NCBI RefSeq assembly: GCF_900156075.1
Contig: NZ_FTMM01000011.1
Location: 42,129 to 106,128, forward strand
Length of the DNA: 64,000 nucleotides
Direction of reading: 5' to 3'
From: Chryseobacterium sp. RU37D
GTDB lineage: Bacteria; Bacteroidota; Bacteroidia; Flavobacteriales; Weeksellaceae
Numbering within the stretch: position 1 is the first letter of the stretch; each line of letters opens with the position of its first letter. Both the position numbers and the translations under genes were made by a program. The notes beneath the pieces were generated by a model. It was given only the letters and a program-made list of their open reading frames with translations. It ran no database searches and was not told the DNA's origin. This document shows, piece by piece, positions 8,414-16,853 of the stretch.

Positions 8414-9352
8414 ATGGACTTAGAAAAATTTGTACAATACGTACATGACGAAAATAAAGTAGAACCAAAAGACGTAATGCCCGATGATTACAGAAAACTA
8501 TTGGTTCGTCAGATTTCACAGCACGCACATTCTGAAATTGTCGGAATGCTGCCGGAAGCCAACTGGATTTCCAGAGCGCCTTCATTGAGAAGAAAAATGG
8601 CTCTTTTGGCTAAAGTTCAGGATGAAGCAGGCCACGGTTTATACCTTTATTCTGCAACTGAAACATTAGGAAACGGAACTATCAGAGCAGACAGAGATGC
8701 AACTTACGACGATATGCTGGAAGGAAAAGCGAAATACTCAAGTATTTTCAACTATCCGACGTTGAGTTGGGCAGATATCGGAGCAATTGGCTGGTTGGTT
8801 GATGGTGCTGCAATCATGAATCAGGTAATGTTGATGGGAAATTCTTATGGTCCTTATTCAAGAGCGATGGTGAAAATCTGTAAAGAAGAATCTTTTCACC
8901 AAAGACAGGGCTACGAGATTTTGATGGCACTTTGCCGTGGTACAAAACAGCAGAAAGAAATGGCGCAGGCTTCGTTAAACCGTTTCTGGTGGCCGGCTTT
9001 AATGATGTTTGGTCCGAATGACGACAGTTCGCCAAACTCTAAAATTTCTATGAATTACAGGGTTAAAAGAGAGAGTAACGACAGTCTTCGTCAGAGATTT
9101 ATCGATGTTACGGTTTCTCAGGCTGAATTTTTAGGATTAACAATTCCAGATAAAGATTTAAAATGGAATGAAGAAAGACAACATTACGATTTCGGAGAAC
9201 TTCCATGGGATGAATTTATGGAAATCTTAAAAGGAAACGGCCCAGCCAACAAAAAGCGTATCGAAACCAAGAGAAAAGCACAAAGAGAAAATTCTTGGGT
9301 TAAAGAAGCGGCGGCAGCTTTTGCGGAAAAACAGGAAAAAATTTCAATATAA
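8414..9352 (+). CDS. paaA: Phenylacetyl-CoA epoxidase catalytic subunit PaaA
   Basis: PaaA is the diiron subunit of the ring 1,2-epoxidase. The 312-aa length is normal. Carboxylate/histidine iron motifs are visible: DEAGH at residues 70-74 and a second ESFHQ motif near residue 157. The C-terminal half contains the family stretch [12 protein letters not shown] with PNSK after it. It opens the contiguous paaABCD block. The ATG at 8414 follows the repeat-rich gap. Confidence 0.97.
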   Translation: MDLEKFVQYVHDENKVEPKDVMPDDYRKLLVRQISQHAHSEIVGMLPEANWISRAPSLRRKMALLAKVQDEAGHGLYLYSATETLGNGTIRADRDATYDDMLEGKAKYSSIFNYPTLSWADIGAIGWLVDGAAIMNQVMLMGNSYGPYSRAMVKICKEESFHQRQGYEILMALCRGTKQQKEMAQASLNRFWWPALMMFGPNDDSSPNSKISMNYRVKRESNDSLRQRFIDVTVSQAEFLGLTIPDKDLKWNEERQHYDFGELPWDEFMEILKGNGPANKKRIETKRKAQRENSWVKEAAAAFAEKQEKISI

Positions 9353-9460
9353 CAATATACCGATGTAAAAATGTAGCAATTCAATTGTCATTCTGAGCAA
9401 AGCGAAGAATCTCATTATTGTTAAACTGGTACATTGATACATTGTTAAATTTAATTTTAT
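9353..9460. repeat. Intergenic repeat, family B
   Basis: AACAATATACCGATGTAAAAATG-like sequence on the left and GGTACATTGATACATTGTTAAATT on the right enclose a core, GTCATTCTGAGCAAAGCGAAGAATCTC (9387-9413). Parallel copies lie at 15418 and 17685. The paaB start lies just past its right end. Confidence 0.55.
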
Positions 9461-9462
9461 TT

Positions 9463-9744
9463 ATGGCAAATTTAGATATGTGGGAAGTGTTTATTCAGAC
9501 TAAACCGGGATTATCTCACAAACACGTTGGAATAGTACAGGCACCAACAGCAGAAATGGCTTTGCAGAACGCAAGAGACGTTTATACAAGAAGAAAAGAA
9601 GGAACTTCTGTTTGGGTGGTTCCAAGTAAATATATTGTGACTTCAGAAGGAATTGATAAAGAAGCTTTCTTTGATCCGGCTGATGACAAATTGTACCGTC
9701 ATCCGACGTTCTACGATATTCCTAACGATGTAAAAAATATGTAA
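9463..9744 (+). CDS. paaB: Phenylacetyl-CoA epoxidase subunit PaaB
   Basis: PaaB is a small structural subunit bridging the PaaAC heterodimers. I chose the ATG at 9463 (MANLDMWEVFIQTKPG), giving 93 aa, because the family begins close to the WEVF motif. The 15 codons upstream in frame come from the intergenic repeat and look non-coding. The features GLSHKHVG, MALQNARDVYTRR and SVWVVPS are typical. It sits between paaA and paaC as in all paa operons. Confidence 0.93.
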   Translation: MANLDMWEVFIQTKPGLSHKHVGIVQAPTAEMALQNARDVYTRRKEGTSVWVVPSKYIVTSEGIDKEAFFDPADDKLYRHPTFYDIPNDVKNM

Positions 9745-9749
9745 TTAAT

Positions 9750-9833
9750 AAAAGACTTCAAGATGTGAGATATCAGATAATAGACTTATTGTCAATCTGA
9801 AATCTAGTGTCTGAAATCTGAAATCTACTAAAC
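9750..9833. repeat. Intergenic repeat, family C (TCTGAAATCT type)
   Basis: The paaB-paaC gap holds AGATATCAGATAATAGACTT on the left and repeated CTGAAATCT words on the right, an imperfect inverted repeat. Related material occurs at 4700-4745 and, with other wording, at 12085-12155. Confidence 0.45.
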
Positions 9834-9834
9834 A

Positions 9835-10584
9835 ATGAACCCATTATATAATTATTTATTAAAACTAGCGGACGACAGTTTCATTATGGGACAACGTTTG
9901 TCTGCGTGGTGCGGTGAAGGTCCTTATTTAGAGGAAGATATTGCATTAACAAATATCGCTTTGGATGAACTTGGACAGGCAAATAACTTTTACGTATATG
10001 CCTCAAGAGTGATTGACAATGGTAAAAGTGAAGATGATTTAGCATTTTTAAGATATGAACACGAATATGTAAACGCACACTGGACAGAACTTCCTAATGA
10101 AGATTATGCACAGACGATTCTTAAAGTGTATGTTTTCGCAGTGTATCAGAAATTGATGTATGAGGCATTATCAAATTCTGCGAATGAAGAACTTTCTGCC
10201 ATCGCTCAGAAATCGTTGAAAGAAGTAAGATATCATTACACTCACGCTGCTTCCTGGATGAAAATCTTCGCTCAGGGAACGGAGGAAAGTAAATCCCGTT
10301 TGGTAAAAGCGATTGAAAATATCTGGGAATATACAAAAGGTTTATTCGCAAAAACAGAAGGAGAAGATGATTTGGTAGCTTTAAATATCGCTCCGAATAC
10401 AGATGCTCTTTATGAAGAATTTTTAGCGATTACTCAGAAAGATTTTGAAGGTTTCGGTTTAGAATATCCTACAAATCCTTTCATGCAGCCAAAATCAAGA
10501 ACAGGTTATCATACAGAATATTTTGGATATATTCTTTGTGAATTGCAGTATATGCAGAGAGCGTATCCTGGTTGTACGTGGTAA
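9835..10584 (+). CDS. paaC: Phenylacetyl-CoA epoxidase structural subunit PaaC
   Basis: PaaC is the catalytically silent ferritin-fold partner of PaaA. The 249-aa protein has the expected length. It shows the family features LADDSFIMGQRLSAWCGEGP near residues 11-30, DIALTNIALDELGQA, and the C-terminal GRTGYHTEYFGYILCELQ-like segment (here SRTGYHTEYFGYILCELQYM). It needs PaaA and PaaB to form the complex. It is followed by a family A repeat and then paaD. Confidence 0.96.
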   Translation: MNPLYNYLLKLADDSFIMGQRLSAWCGEGPYLEEDIALTNIALDELGQANNFYVYASRVIDNGKSEDDLAFLRYEHEYVNAHWTELPNEDYAQTILKVYVFAVYQKLMYEALSNSANEELSAIAQKSLKEVRYHYTHAASWMKIFAQGTEESKSRLVKAIENIWEYTKGLFAKTEGEDDLVALNIAPNTDALYEEFLAITQKDFEGFGLEYPTNPFMQPKSRTGYHTEYFGYILCELQYMQRAYPGCTW

Positions 10585-10589
10585 AAAAT

Positions 10590-10679
10590 CAATGAATTAA
10601 TTTGAAAATGTGCTAATTTGAAAATGGCAATCCACCTATAATTTTCAAATTATCCAAATTTTCAAATTTTCAAATTAAT
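10590..10679. repeat. Intergenic repeat, family A
   Basis: Two AATTTGAAAATG words on the left and three ATTTTCAAATT words on the right fill the paaC-paaD gap, forming an imperfect palindrome like those at 8308, 13298 and 14117. Confidence 0.55.
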
Positions 10680-10680
10680 T

Positions 10681-11145
10681 ATGAAAAATCCTTTAGAAAT
10701 ATTAGAACTCGTTCCCGATCCGGAAATTCCGGTAATCAACATCGTGGAATTAGGTATTGTAAGAGAAGCAAAAGTTACCAGCGAGAATTCTTGTGAAGTA
10801 ACCATTACGCCGACTTATTCTGCCTGTCCCGCTATGTTTACCATTGAGGAAGATATCATAAAGATTATGAAAGAAAATGGTTGGGAAGCGAAAGTAGTCA
10901 CTAAAATGTTTCCGATTTGGACAACAGATTGGTTGACGGATGAAGCAAGAGAAAAACTTCGTGTTTACGGAATCACACCTCCCGAAAAAGGAGCAGATGA
11001 ACATCATATCGGGAAACCGAAAAAATGTCCGCGTTGTGGTTCTATGAATTCAAAGCAGATCAGTAGATTCGGGTCTACATTATGCAAGGCTTCGTATCAG
11101 TGTTTAGACTGTTTAGAGCCTTTTGACTATTTTAAATGTCATTAA
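10681..11145 (+). CDS. paaD: Phenylacetate pathway protein PaaD (MIP18/DUF59 family)
   Basis: PaaD is needed for epoxidase activity and is thought to act in iron-sulfur maturation of the complex. The 154-aa protein has the DUF59 start VPDPEIPVINIVELGIV near residues 11-27 and TPTYSACPAMFTIEEDI with the conserved cysteine. A C-terminal zinc-ribbon-like part follows: CPRCGS, then SLCKASYQCLDCLEPFDYFKCH-type cysteines (split by the text KQISRFGSTLC). This cysteine-rich tail is typical of PaaD. Confidence 0.95.
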   Translation: MKNPLEILELVPDPEIPVINIVELGIVREAKVTSENSCEVTITPTYSACPAMFTIEEDIIKIMKENGWEAKVVTKMFPIWTTDWLTDEAREKLRVYGITPPEKGADEHHIGKPKKCPRCGSMNSKQISRFGSTLCKASYQCLDCLEPFDYFKCH

Positions 11146-11149
11146 AATT

Positions 11150-11275
11150 AATTTAGCAATGTATCAGTGTAAGAGTTTACCAATATGTTCAGTATGACAT
11201 ATAATTATTACATTGTTAGAATAATAAATTGTTACATTATGAGTAAATTAGTACATTGTTAAATTAAAAAAAATA
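11150..11275. repeat. Intergenic repeat, family B variant without the GTCATTCTGA core
   Basis: Words like GCAATGTATCAGTGTAA on the left and TTACATTG / GTACATTGTTAAATT on the right fill the paaD-paaG gap. The GAATCTC core found in other family B copies is missing. Confidence 0.4.
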
Positions 11276-11280
11276 ATACT

Positions 11281-12081
11281 ATGTATACACAACTTGATAT
11301 TGAAACGCATTTTGACGGAAAACTGAAAATTGCCTACCTGAATCAGCCAGAAACCATGAACGCGCTTACAAAGCCATCTTTATCAGATCTAAAAGATTTT
11401 ATTAAAGAATGCAGCGAAGATCCAACGGTAAGATGTGTTGCGATTTCGGGAAGAGGAAGAGCTTTTTGTTCCGGTCAAAATTTGGATGATGCGTTTGTTC
11501 AAGGAAACGAGCATCATGATAACGACATTATCAGAAAGATTGTAGTAGATTATTACAATCCTTTGGTTACGGAAATTACACGTTGCAAAAAACCTGTAGT
11601 TGCATTGGTAAACGGTCCTGCAGTAGGAGCTGGGGCAATGTTGGCTTTAATTTCTGACTTCGTTTTAGCGGTTGATAAATCATATTTTGCACAGGCGTTT
11701 TCGAATATCGGATTGATTCCTGATACGGGCGGAACATATTTCCTGCCGAAATTATTAGGAAGACAATTGGCAAACTATTTAGCATTTACGGGTAAGAAAT
11801 TATCTGCGGAAGAAGCAAAATCTTATGGTTTGGTTGCTGAAGTTTTCTCTGAGGAAGAATTCGCTTCTAAATCATTGGAAATTTTAGAGAAAACATCAAA
11901 TATGCCAACTGCTGCAATTAAATTAACCAAAAAAGCGTTCGCTGCTTCTTACAATAATACGCTGAAAGAGCAATTGGAATTAGAAGGAGATTTACAACAG
12001 GAAGCTGCAGAAACAGAAGATTTTAAAGAAGGTGTAAGTGCCTTTTTAGGAAAAAGAAAACCTAATTATAAAGGAAAATAA
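11281..12081 (+). CDS. paaG: Ring 1,2-epoxyphenylacetyl-CoA isomerase PaaG (crotonase family)
   Basis: PaaG converts the ring epoxide to oxepin-CoA and later isomerises a double bond. The 266-aa protein is a crotonase: oxyanion-hole parts SGRGRAFCSGQNL near residue 60 and GPAVGAGAMLALISD near 118. The catalytic aspartate lies in GLIPDTGGTYFLP, which fits PaaG rather than a hydratase; the hydratase glutamate after GAG is absent. It lies inside the paa operon between paaD and paaH. Confidence 0.9.
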   Translation: MYTQLDIETHFDGKLKIAYLNQPETMNALTKPSLSDLKDFIKECSEDPTVRCVAISGRGRAFCSGQNLDDAFVQGNEHHDNDIIRKIVVDYYNPLVTEITRCKKPVVALVNGPAVGAGAMLALISDFVLAVDKSYFAQAFSNIGLIPDTGGTYFLPKLLGRQLANYLAFTGKKLSAEEAKSYGLVAEVFSEEEFASKSLEILEKTSNMPTAAIKLTKKAFAASYNNTLKEQLELEGDLQQEAAETEDFKEGVSAFLGKRKPNYKGK

Positions 12082-12084
12082 AAT

Positions 12085-12155
12085 TATAGAATTTAGAAAT
12101 TAGAGGTTAGAAATTAGCAAAAGTCTAACTTCTAACTTCTAGCTTCTAACATCTA
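12085..12155. repeat. Intergenic repeat, family C-like (TTAGAAATTAG / CTAACTTCTAAC)
   Basis: The gap before paaH reads as TTAGAAATTAGAGG repeats on the left and CTAACTTCTAACTTCTAG on the right, forming an imperfect palindrome. A half copy (CTAACTTCTAAAATCTAATT) lies before the HIT gene near 29863. Confidence 0.5.
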
Positions 12156-12160
12156 TAAAA

Positions 12161-13297
12161 ATGAAAAATGTAGGAATTATCGGTGCCGGAACGATGGGAA
12201 TAGGCATCGCACAAGTAGCCGCAACGAACGGATGCAAAGTTTGGGTTTACGACGCCAACGCAAAACAAGTAGAAACGGCAACCGTAGGTTTGGAAAAAAC
12301 ATTAACCAAATTGGTTGATAAACAAAAAATTTCGGCAGAAAAAATGACTGAAATTTTAGCCAATATTTCCATTGCTACAGAATTGAAGGACTTCAAAGAT
12401 TGTGAACTCATCATTGAAGCCATTATCGAAAACAAAGAAATTAAAACCAAAGTTTTCACAGAATTAGAGAAACATATTTCAGAAAGCTGTGTCATTGGTT
12501 CCAATACATCATCTATTTCCATCACCTCTCTCGGTGCGGAATTACAAAAACCAGAGCGCTTCATCGGAATTCACTTTTTCAATCCGGCTCCGTTGATGCC
12601 TTTAGTTGAGGTCATTCCATCTTTATTAACAGAAAGATCTTTAGAGGAAAAAATCTACAATCTAATGAAAGATTGGGGCAAAACACCTGTTGTTGCTAAA
12701 GATATTCCCGGATTTATTGTGAACCGAATTGCTCGTCCTTACTATGGTGAAGGGTTGAGAATTGTTGAAGAAAACATCGCAACGGTAGAACAGGTTGATG
12801 ATGCTATGAAAACACTAGGAAACTTTAAAATGGGACCTTTTGAATTAATGGATTTAATTGGTGTTGATGTCAATTTCTCTGTAACAACAACGGTTTATAA
12901 CGAATATTTCTACGATCCGAAATATAAACCGTCTCTTCTTCAACAAAGAATGTCGGAAGCAAAACTGCACGGCAGAAAAACAGGAAAAGGTTTTTATGAT
13001 TATTCCGAAGGAGCTGAAAAACCTGTTGCAGAAAAAGACGATGCACTTTATCAGCAAATTTTCCTGAGAATTATTTCAATGTTGATTAATGAAGCCGTTG
13101 AAGCAAAAAGATTAGGTGTTGCCAACGATGAAGATCTGGAACTGGCGATGCAGAAAGGTGTAAATTATCCAAAAGGATTATTGGCTTGGGGAAAAGAAAT
13201 AGGATATGCAAAAATCTCTGAAACCCTGCAAAATCTTTACGGAGAATATCAGGAGGAGAGGTATAGACAAAGTCCTTTGCTGCGTAAATTGAATTAG
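12161..13297 (+). CDS. paaH: 3-hydroxyacyl-CoA dehydrogenase PaaH
   Basis: PaaH oxidises 3-hydroxyadipyl-CoA to 3-oxoadipyl-CoA with NAD. The Rossmann motif GIIGAGTMGIGIAQ starts at residue 4. SNTSSISI and the catalytic-His segment IGIHFFNPAPLMPLVEV follow, then PGFIVNRIARPYY and the C-terminal dimer domain with KTGKGFYDYS. At 378 aa it is about 100 residues shorter than E. coli PaaH, because the second C-terminal helical domain is reduced. Length and order suggest a complete protein. Confidence 0.93.
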   Translation: MKNVGIIGAGTMGIGIAQVAATNGCKVWVYDANAKQVETATVGLEKTLTKLVDKQKISAEKMTEILANISIATELKDFKDCELIIEAIIENKEIKTKVFTELEKHISESCVIGSNTSSISITSLGAELQKPERFIGIHFFNPAPLMPLVEVIPSLLTERSLEEKIYNLMKDWGKTPVVAKDIPGFIVNRIARPYYGEGLRIVEENIATVEQVDDAMKTLGNFKMGPFELMDLIGVDVNFSVTTTVYNEYFYDPKYKPSLLQQRMSEAKLHGRKTGKGFYDYSEGAEKPVAEKDDALYQQIFLRIISMLINEAVEAKRLGVANDEDLELAMQKGVNYPKGLLAWGKEIGYAKISETLQNLYGEYQEERYRQSPLLRKLN

Positions 13298-13385
13298 ACA
13301 ATTTGAAAATGTGTTAATTTGAAAATTGATTACAGCAGGTTTTCATTTTCAAATTCTCAAATTGATTTAATTTTCAAATTAATAT
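13298..13385. repeat. Intergenic repeat, family A
   Basis: Starts CAATTTGAAAATGTGTTAATTTGAA and ends in ATTTTCAAATT words, filling the gap after paaH. Same family as 8308, 10590 and 14117. Confidence 0.55.
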
Positions 13386-13386
13386 T

Positions 13387-13701
13387 ATGGATATAGAGAA
13401 TTTCAGAGCCGAATTGGAAACAAGGCTTATGATTGAAAAAGAATATGTAATTCAGGAACTTTCCTCGATAAGGGAATATCAGGAAAAACTGGATTTATTA
13501 GGAAAATTCAATGAAAAATATAGAGGTATTATTAAAAAAATTGCCATTGAAGAAGGTATTGATTTAAATGCTCCTTATCCATCCGACAATCCATCGAATT
13601 CAGAAAATCTTACTTACGAGCAGATAATTCTTGGGAAAACCATGAGTATTTATGACAAATTGGTTGATGAATTACATGAAGAAATAACAAGTACAAAGTA
13701 A
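13387..13701 (+). CDS. Small helical protein of unknown function inside the paa operon
   Basis: The 104-aa protein is charged and mostly helical, with a coiled-coil-like first half (ENFRAELETRLMIEKEYV, then QEKLDLLGKFNEKYRGII) and an acidic end. No signal peptide, no cysteine, no membrane helix. I recognise no family. It ends two bases before the paaI ATG, so the two are surely cotranscribed and probably cotranslated. Its place points to phenylacetate metabolism, but nothing in the sequence names a job. Confidence 0.7.
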   Translation: MDIENFRAELETRLMIEKEYVIQELSSIREYQEKLDLLGKFNEKYRGIIKKIAIEEGIDLNAPYPSDNPSNSENLTYEQIILGKTMSIYDKLVDELHEEITSTK

Positions 13702-13703
13702 AA

Positions 13704-14117
13704 ATGAATCCAAGACAGGTTGCAGAATATATGTTTGATCAGGATTATTTTTCCCAGTGGATGAATATTAAAATGATCGAAATCAAAGAAAATTATTGTT
13801 TACTCGAAATGCCCATCAAAAAAGAAATGCTGAATGGGTTAAAAACCGTTCACGGAGGGGTCACATTTGCTTTTGCAGATTCAGCACTGGCATTTTCATC
13901 CAACAATTCCGGAGATGCTGCCGTTGCCTTGAACTGTATCATCAACTTTACCAGAGCCGGAAAAGAAGGTGATGTTTTCAGAGCTGAAAGTATTTTGGTA
14001 AATGATACCAGAAAAACTGCTGTTTATGACATTAAAATTACCAATCAAAACGAAGAATTGGTTGCAAAATTTGTCGGAACAGTGTATAAAATCGGAAAAA
14101 AAATAACAGAACTATAA
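13704..14117 (+). CDS. paaI: Hotdog-fold acyl-CoA thioesterase PaaI
   Basis: PaaI hydrolyses phenylacetyl-CoA and hydroxylated derivatives, releasing CoA trapped in dead-end intermediates. The 137-aa length is normal. The hotdog motif NGLKTVHGGVTFAFADSALA (about residues 44-63) carries the catalytic aspartate. CIINFTRAGKEGDVFRAES and KFVGTVYKIGKK follow as in the family. It is separated by only two bases from the small gene upstream. Confidence 0.94.
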   Translation: MNPRQVAEYMFDQDYFSQWMNIKMIEIKENYCLLEMPIKKEMLNGLKTVHGGVTFAFADSALAFSSNNSGDAAVALNCIINFTRAGKEGDVFRAESILVNDTRKTAVYDIKITNQNEELVAKFVGTVYKIGKKITEL

Positions 14118-14203
14118 ATTTGAAAATAAGGCAATTTGAAAATTATTTTTAATGCTTTATTTCATTTTCAAATTCTCAAATTAACACATTTTCAAATTAA
14201 ATA
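14117..14203. repeat. Intergenic repeat, family A
   Basis: Left words AATTTGAAAATAAGG and CAATTTGAAAATT, right words ATTTTCAAATT (three times), filling the paaI-paaJ gap. Confidence 0.55.
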
Positions 14204-14205
14204 AA

Positions 14206-15411
14206 ATGAACAACGTATACATCATAGATTATATAAGAACGCCAATTTCAAAATTATCTGGTAGTCTTTCAGAAGTTCGTGCCGACGATTTGGCAGCAAT
14301 TGTTATTAAAGAAGTAGTAGCACGAAATCCCGAAGTTCCTGTTGAAGAAATAGAAGATGTTATTTTCGGATGTGCAAACCAAGCAGGTGAAGATAACAGA
14401 AACGTAGCAAGAATGGGGCTTTTATTGGCTGGGCTTCCATACAAAATAGGAGGGGAAACGGTCAATAGATTGTGTGCTTCAGGAATGTCAGCGGTGGCTA
14501 ATGCTTTCCGTTCGATTGCAGCAGGAGAAGGTGAAATTTACATCGCAGGTGGAGTAGAACACATGACGCGTTCACCTTATGTAATGTCTAAACCAAGTGC
14601 TGCTTTCGGAAGAGACAGTCAGATGTTTGATACAACCTTCGGATGGAGATTTATCAATCCGAAAATGAAAGAATTATACGGGGTTGACGGAATGGGAGAC
14701 ACTGCTGAAAACTTAGCAGATATCCACAACATCAGTCGTGAAGATCAGGATAAATTTGCCCTTTGGTCACAACAAAAAGCAACAAAAGCTCAGGAAAGTG
14801 GAAGATTAGCAGAGGAAATTGTAAAAGTTGAAATTCCGCAAAGAAAAGGTGAACCGAAGATCTTCGATACAGACGAATTCATCAAGCCAACTTCTTCAAT
14901 GGAAGGTTTAGGAAAACTTAGTCCGGCTTTCAGAAAAGAAGGAACAGTAACAGCCGGAAACGCTTCAGGAATGAATGATGGTGCAACAGCTTTAATTTTA
15001 GCAAGCGAAGAAGCTGTAAAAAAATATGGCTTAAAACCAAAAGCAAAAATCCTAGGATCATCTGTTGCAGGTGTTGAGCCTAGAATCATGGGAATCGGCC
15101 CTGTTGAAGCAACTCAAAAGTTATTAAAAAGACTGAATCTTTCATTAGACGATATGGATATCATCGAATTGAACGAGGCTTTTGCAGCTCAAGCTTTGGC
15201 GGTAACAAGAACTTTAGGTTTAAAAGATGATGATTCAAGAATAAATCCAAATGGAGGAGCTATCGCAATAGGTCACCCACTGGGAGTTTCCGGAGCAAGA
15301 ATCGTTGGTTCAGCGGCTATGGAACTTCAAAAACAAGATAAAAAATATGCATTGTGTACCCTTTGTATCGGTGTCGGACAAGGGTATGCAATGGTGATTG
15401 AAAAAATGTAA
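14206..15411 (+). CDS. paaJ: 3-oxoadipyl-CoA thiolase PaaJ
   Basis: PaaJ splits 3-oxoadipyl-CoA to succinyl-CoA and acetyl-CoA and also acts after ring opening. The 401-aa thiolase has its active cysteine in NRLCASGMSAVANAFR near residue 90. The middle signature is NASGMNDGATALILASEEA. Further on come ELNEAFAAQALAV, NPNGGAIAIGHPLGVSGARI (catalytic His) and the second cysteine in CTLCIGVGQGYAMV. Length and motifs are canonical. It follows paaI in the operon. Confidence 0.96.
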   Translation: MNNVYIIDYIRTPISKLSGSLSEVRADDLAAIVIKEVVARNPEVPVEEIEDVIFGCANQAGEDNRNVARMGLLLAGLPYKIGGETVNRLCASGMSAVANAFRSIAAGEGEIYIAGGVEHMTRSPYVMSKPSAAFGRDSQMFDTTFGWRFINPKMKELYGVDGMGDTAENLADIHNISREDQDKFALWSQQKATKAQESGRLAEEIVKVEIPQRKGEPKIFDTDEFIKPTSSMEGLGKLSPAFRKEGTVTAGNASGMNDGATALILASEEAVKKYGLKPKAKILGSSVAGVEPRIMGIGPVEATQKLLKRLNLSLDDMDIIELNEAFAAQALAVTRTLGLKDDDSRINPNGGAIAIGHPLGVSGARIVGSAAMELQKQDKKYALCTLCIGVGQGYAMVIEKM

Positions 15412-15417
15412 TTTTTT

Positions 15418-15535
15418 CAATAGTGTAACAATATAAAAATGTATCAATGTAACAATTCCATTGTCATGCTGAGCTTGTCGAAGCATCTATTGGTAAACTG
15501 TTAGATTGATACATTGTTAAATTAAATTTTCAACT
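15418..15535. repeat. Intergenic repeat, family B
   Basis: TGTAACAATATAAAAATGTATCAATG-like left part, core GTCATGCTGAGCTTGTCGAAGCATC (from 15463), and right part GATACATTGTTAAATT. Parallel to the copies at 9353 and 17685; the core differs at several positions. Confidence 0.55.
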
Positions 15536-15543
15536 AAAATTTT

Positions 15544-16137
15544 ATGAATATTTATTCATACCACGGAATTCGCCCCATCATTAAGCCATCCGCTTACGTT
15601 CATCCACAAGCGGTGATTATCGGAAATGTGGAAATCGGCGAAGAAGTTTATGTTGGTCCGAATGCGGTAATTCGTGGAGACTGGGGTAAAATTATTGTGA
15701 AAGACGGTGCAAATGTTCAGGAAAACTGTACGCTTCATGTATTCCCTGGCATTGAAACCATTTTGGAGGAATATGCACATATCGGTCACGGAGCAATCAT
15801 TCATTCCGGACATATCGGTAAAAACTGTCTCGTTGGAATGAACGCTGTTGTAATGGATAAAGCCGTTATTGGTGAGGAATGTATCATCGGAGCATTAGCT
15901 TTTGTTCCTGCCAACTTCAAATGTGAACCAAGAAAATTAATTGTGGGAAGTCCTGCAAAAATTATCCGCAATGTTTCTGACGAAATGATCAAATGGAAAA
16001 CAGAAGGAACAAAACTATATCAGGAACTGGCAAGAGAAGGAAAGGACGCAATTTTACCATGTGAACCTTTTACAGAATATGTTCAGCAGATTCCTACGAA
16101 AGTTGTTGATTACAGCATTTGGGATGATGTGAAATAA
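15544..16137 (+). CDS. paaY: Hexapeptide-repeat protein PaaY (thioesterase, gamma carbonic anhydrase-like fold)
   Basis: The 197-aa protein is built of left-handed beta-helix hexapeptides (VIIGNVEIGEEVYVGPNAVI from about residue 24). Conserved metal-site histidines lie in NCTLHVFPG, EYAHIGHGAIIHSGHIG. PaaY is known as a thioesterase acting on ring-hydroxylated CoA esters and pathway dead ends. The C-terminal extension with EPFTEYVQQIP fits PaaY better than generic YrdA-type proteins. It is the last gene before the RAYT insertion. Confidence 0.92.
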   Translation: MNIYSYHGIRPIIKPSAYVHPQAVIIGNVEIGEEVYVGPNAVIRGDWGKIIVKDGANVQENCTLHVFPGIETILEEYAHIGHGAIIHSGHIGKNCLVGMNAVVMDKAVIGEECIIGALAFVPANFKCEPRKLIVGSPAKIIRNVSDEMIKWKTEGTKLYQELAREGKDAILPCEPFTEYVQQIPTKVVDYSIWDDVK

Positions 16138-16148
16138 TTTCCGTACCT

Positions 16149-16181
16149 AAACCTCATAGGTTTTTAAAACCTATGAGGTTT
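16149..16181. repeat. REP palindrome 1, left of the RAYT gene
   Basis: A perfect 33-nt palindrome: arms AAACCTCATAGGTTTT (16149-16164) and AAAACCTATGAGGTTT (16166-16181) around a single central base. A near-identical copy lies at 16803-16835 and a covarying variant at 51954-51986. Confidence 0.9.
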
Positions 16182-16211
16182 GAATATTAAAATACAAATG
16201 AAGAAAAATAA

Positions 16212-16790
16212 ATGTCAAATACAGAAAGTTTTGAATGTGGTTATGTATACCATATTTACACTCACGCAAATGGAAAAGATTTAATTTTTAGAGAAGAGGA
16301 AAATTATAAATATTTTTTAGATAAGCTTATAAAATACATTATTCCAGTAGCTGAAATATATGTATATTGTTTGATGTCTAATCATTTTCATTTTTTAGTA
16401 AGGTTTAAAAATGTAGACCAAATATCGGATGAAGATGAGCATAAATATTTAATGAAGCAGTTTAGTAATTTATTAAATGGTTATGCAAAAGCTTATAATA
16501 AGAAATATAATAGAAAAGGGTCTCTTTTTCTTGATTATCTAAAACGTAAAAGAGTAAACGATGAAAAGTATTTGATTAAATTATTACATTATATCCACAA
16601 TAATCCTGTCAATCATGGATTTGTTGAAGATATTAATGATTGGAAATATTCATCTTATAATTCTTACATTAATTTGACTAAAGAAAGCAAAATTGAAAGA
16701 AAAGAAATGATGCAATACTTTGATACAATAAAAAATTTTGTAGAATATCATCAATCGAATGTTGAATATGATTTTCTGACTATTGAATAA
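16212..16790 (+). CDS. REP-associated tyrosine transposase (RAYT, Y1/HUH family)
   Basis: The 192-aa protein has the HUH metal motif in CLMSNHFHFLVRF near residues 53-65 and the helix with the presumed catalytic tyrosine in YAKAYNKKYNRKGSLF around 98-113. IHNNPVNHGFVE and WKYSSYNSY complete the RAYT C-terminal signature. RAYTs are single-copy relatives of IS200/IS605 transposases that bind and nick REP hairpins. It is flanked by two 33-nt palindromes, 30 nt upstream and 12 nt downstream. Its codon use is AT-richer than that of the paa genes (many AAA, AAT, TTT), fitting acquisition. Confidence 0.92.
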   Translation: MSNTESFECGYVYHIYTHANGKDLIFREEENYKYFLDKLIKYIIPVAEIYVYCLMSNHFHFLVRFKNVDQISDEDEHKYLMKQFSNLLNGYAKAYNKKYNRKGSLFLDYLKRKRVNDEKYLIKLLHYIHNNPVNHGFVEDINDWKYSSYNSYINLTKESKIERKEMMQYFDTIKNFVEYHQSNVEYDFLTIE

Positions 16791-16802
16791 ATATGGCAAC
16801 TC

Positions 16803-16835
16803 AAACCTCATAGGTTTCTAAAACCTATGAGGTTT
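16803..16835. repeat. REP palindrome 2, right of the RAYT gene
   Basis: AAACCTCATAGGTTT (16803-16817) pairs with AAACCTATGAGGTTT (16821-16835). It matches REP 1 except for one base beside the centre (C at 16818). Together the two form a BIME-like frame around the transposase gene. Confidence 0.88.
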
Positions 16836-16853
16836 TGAAAAGAAAAATAAAGT

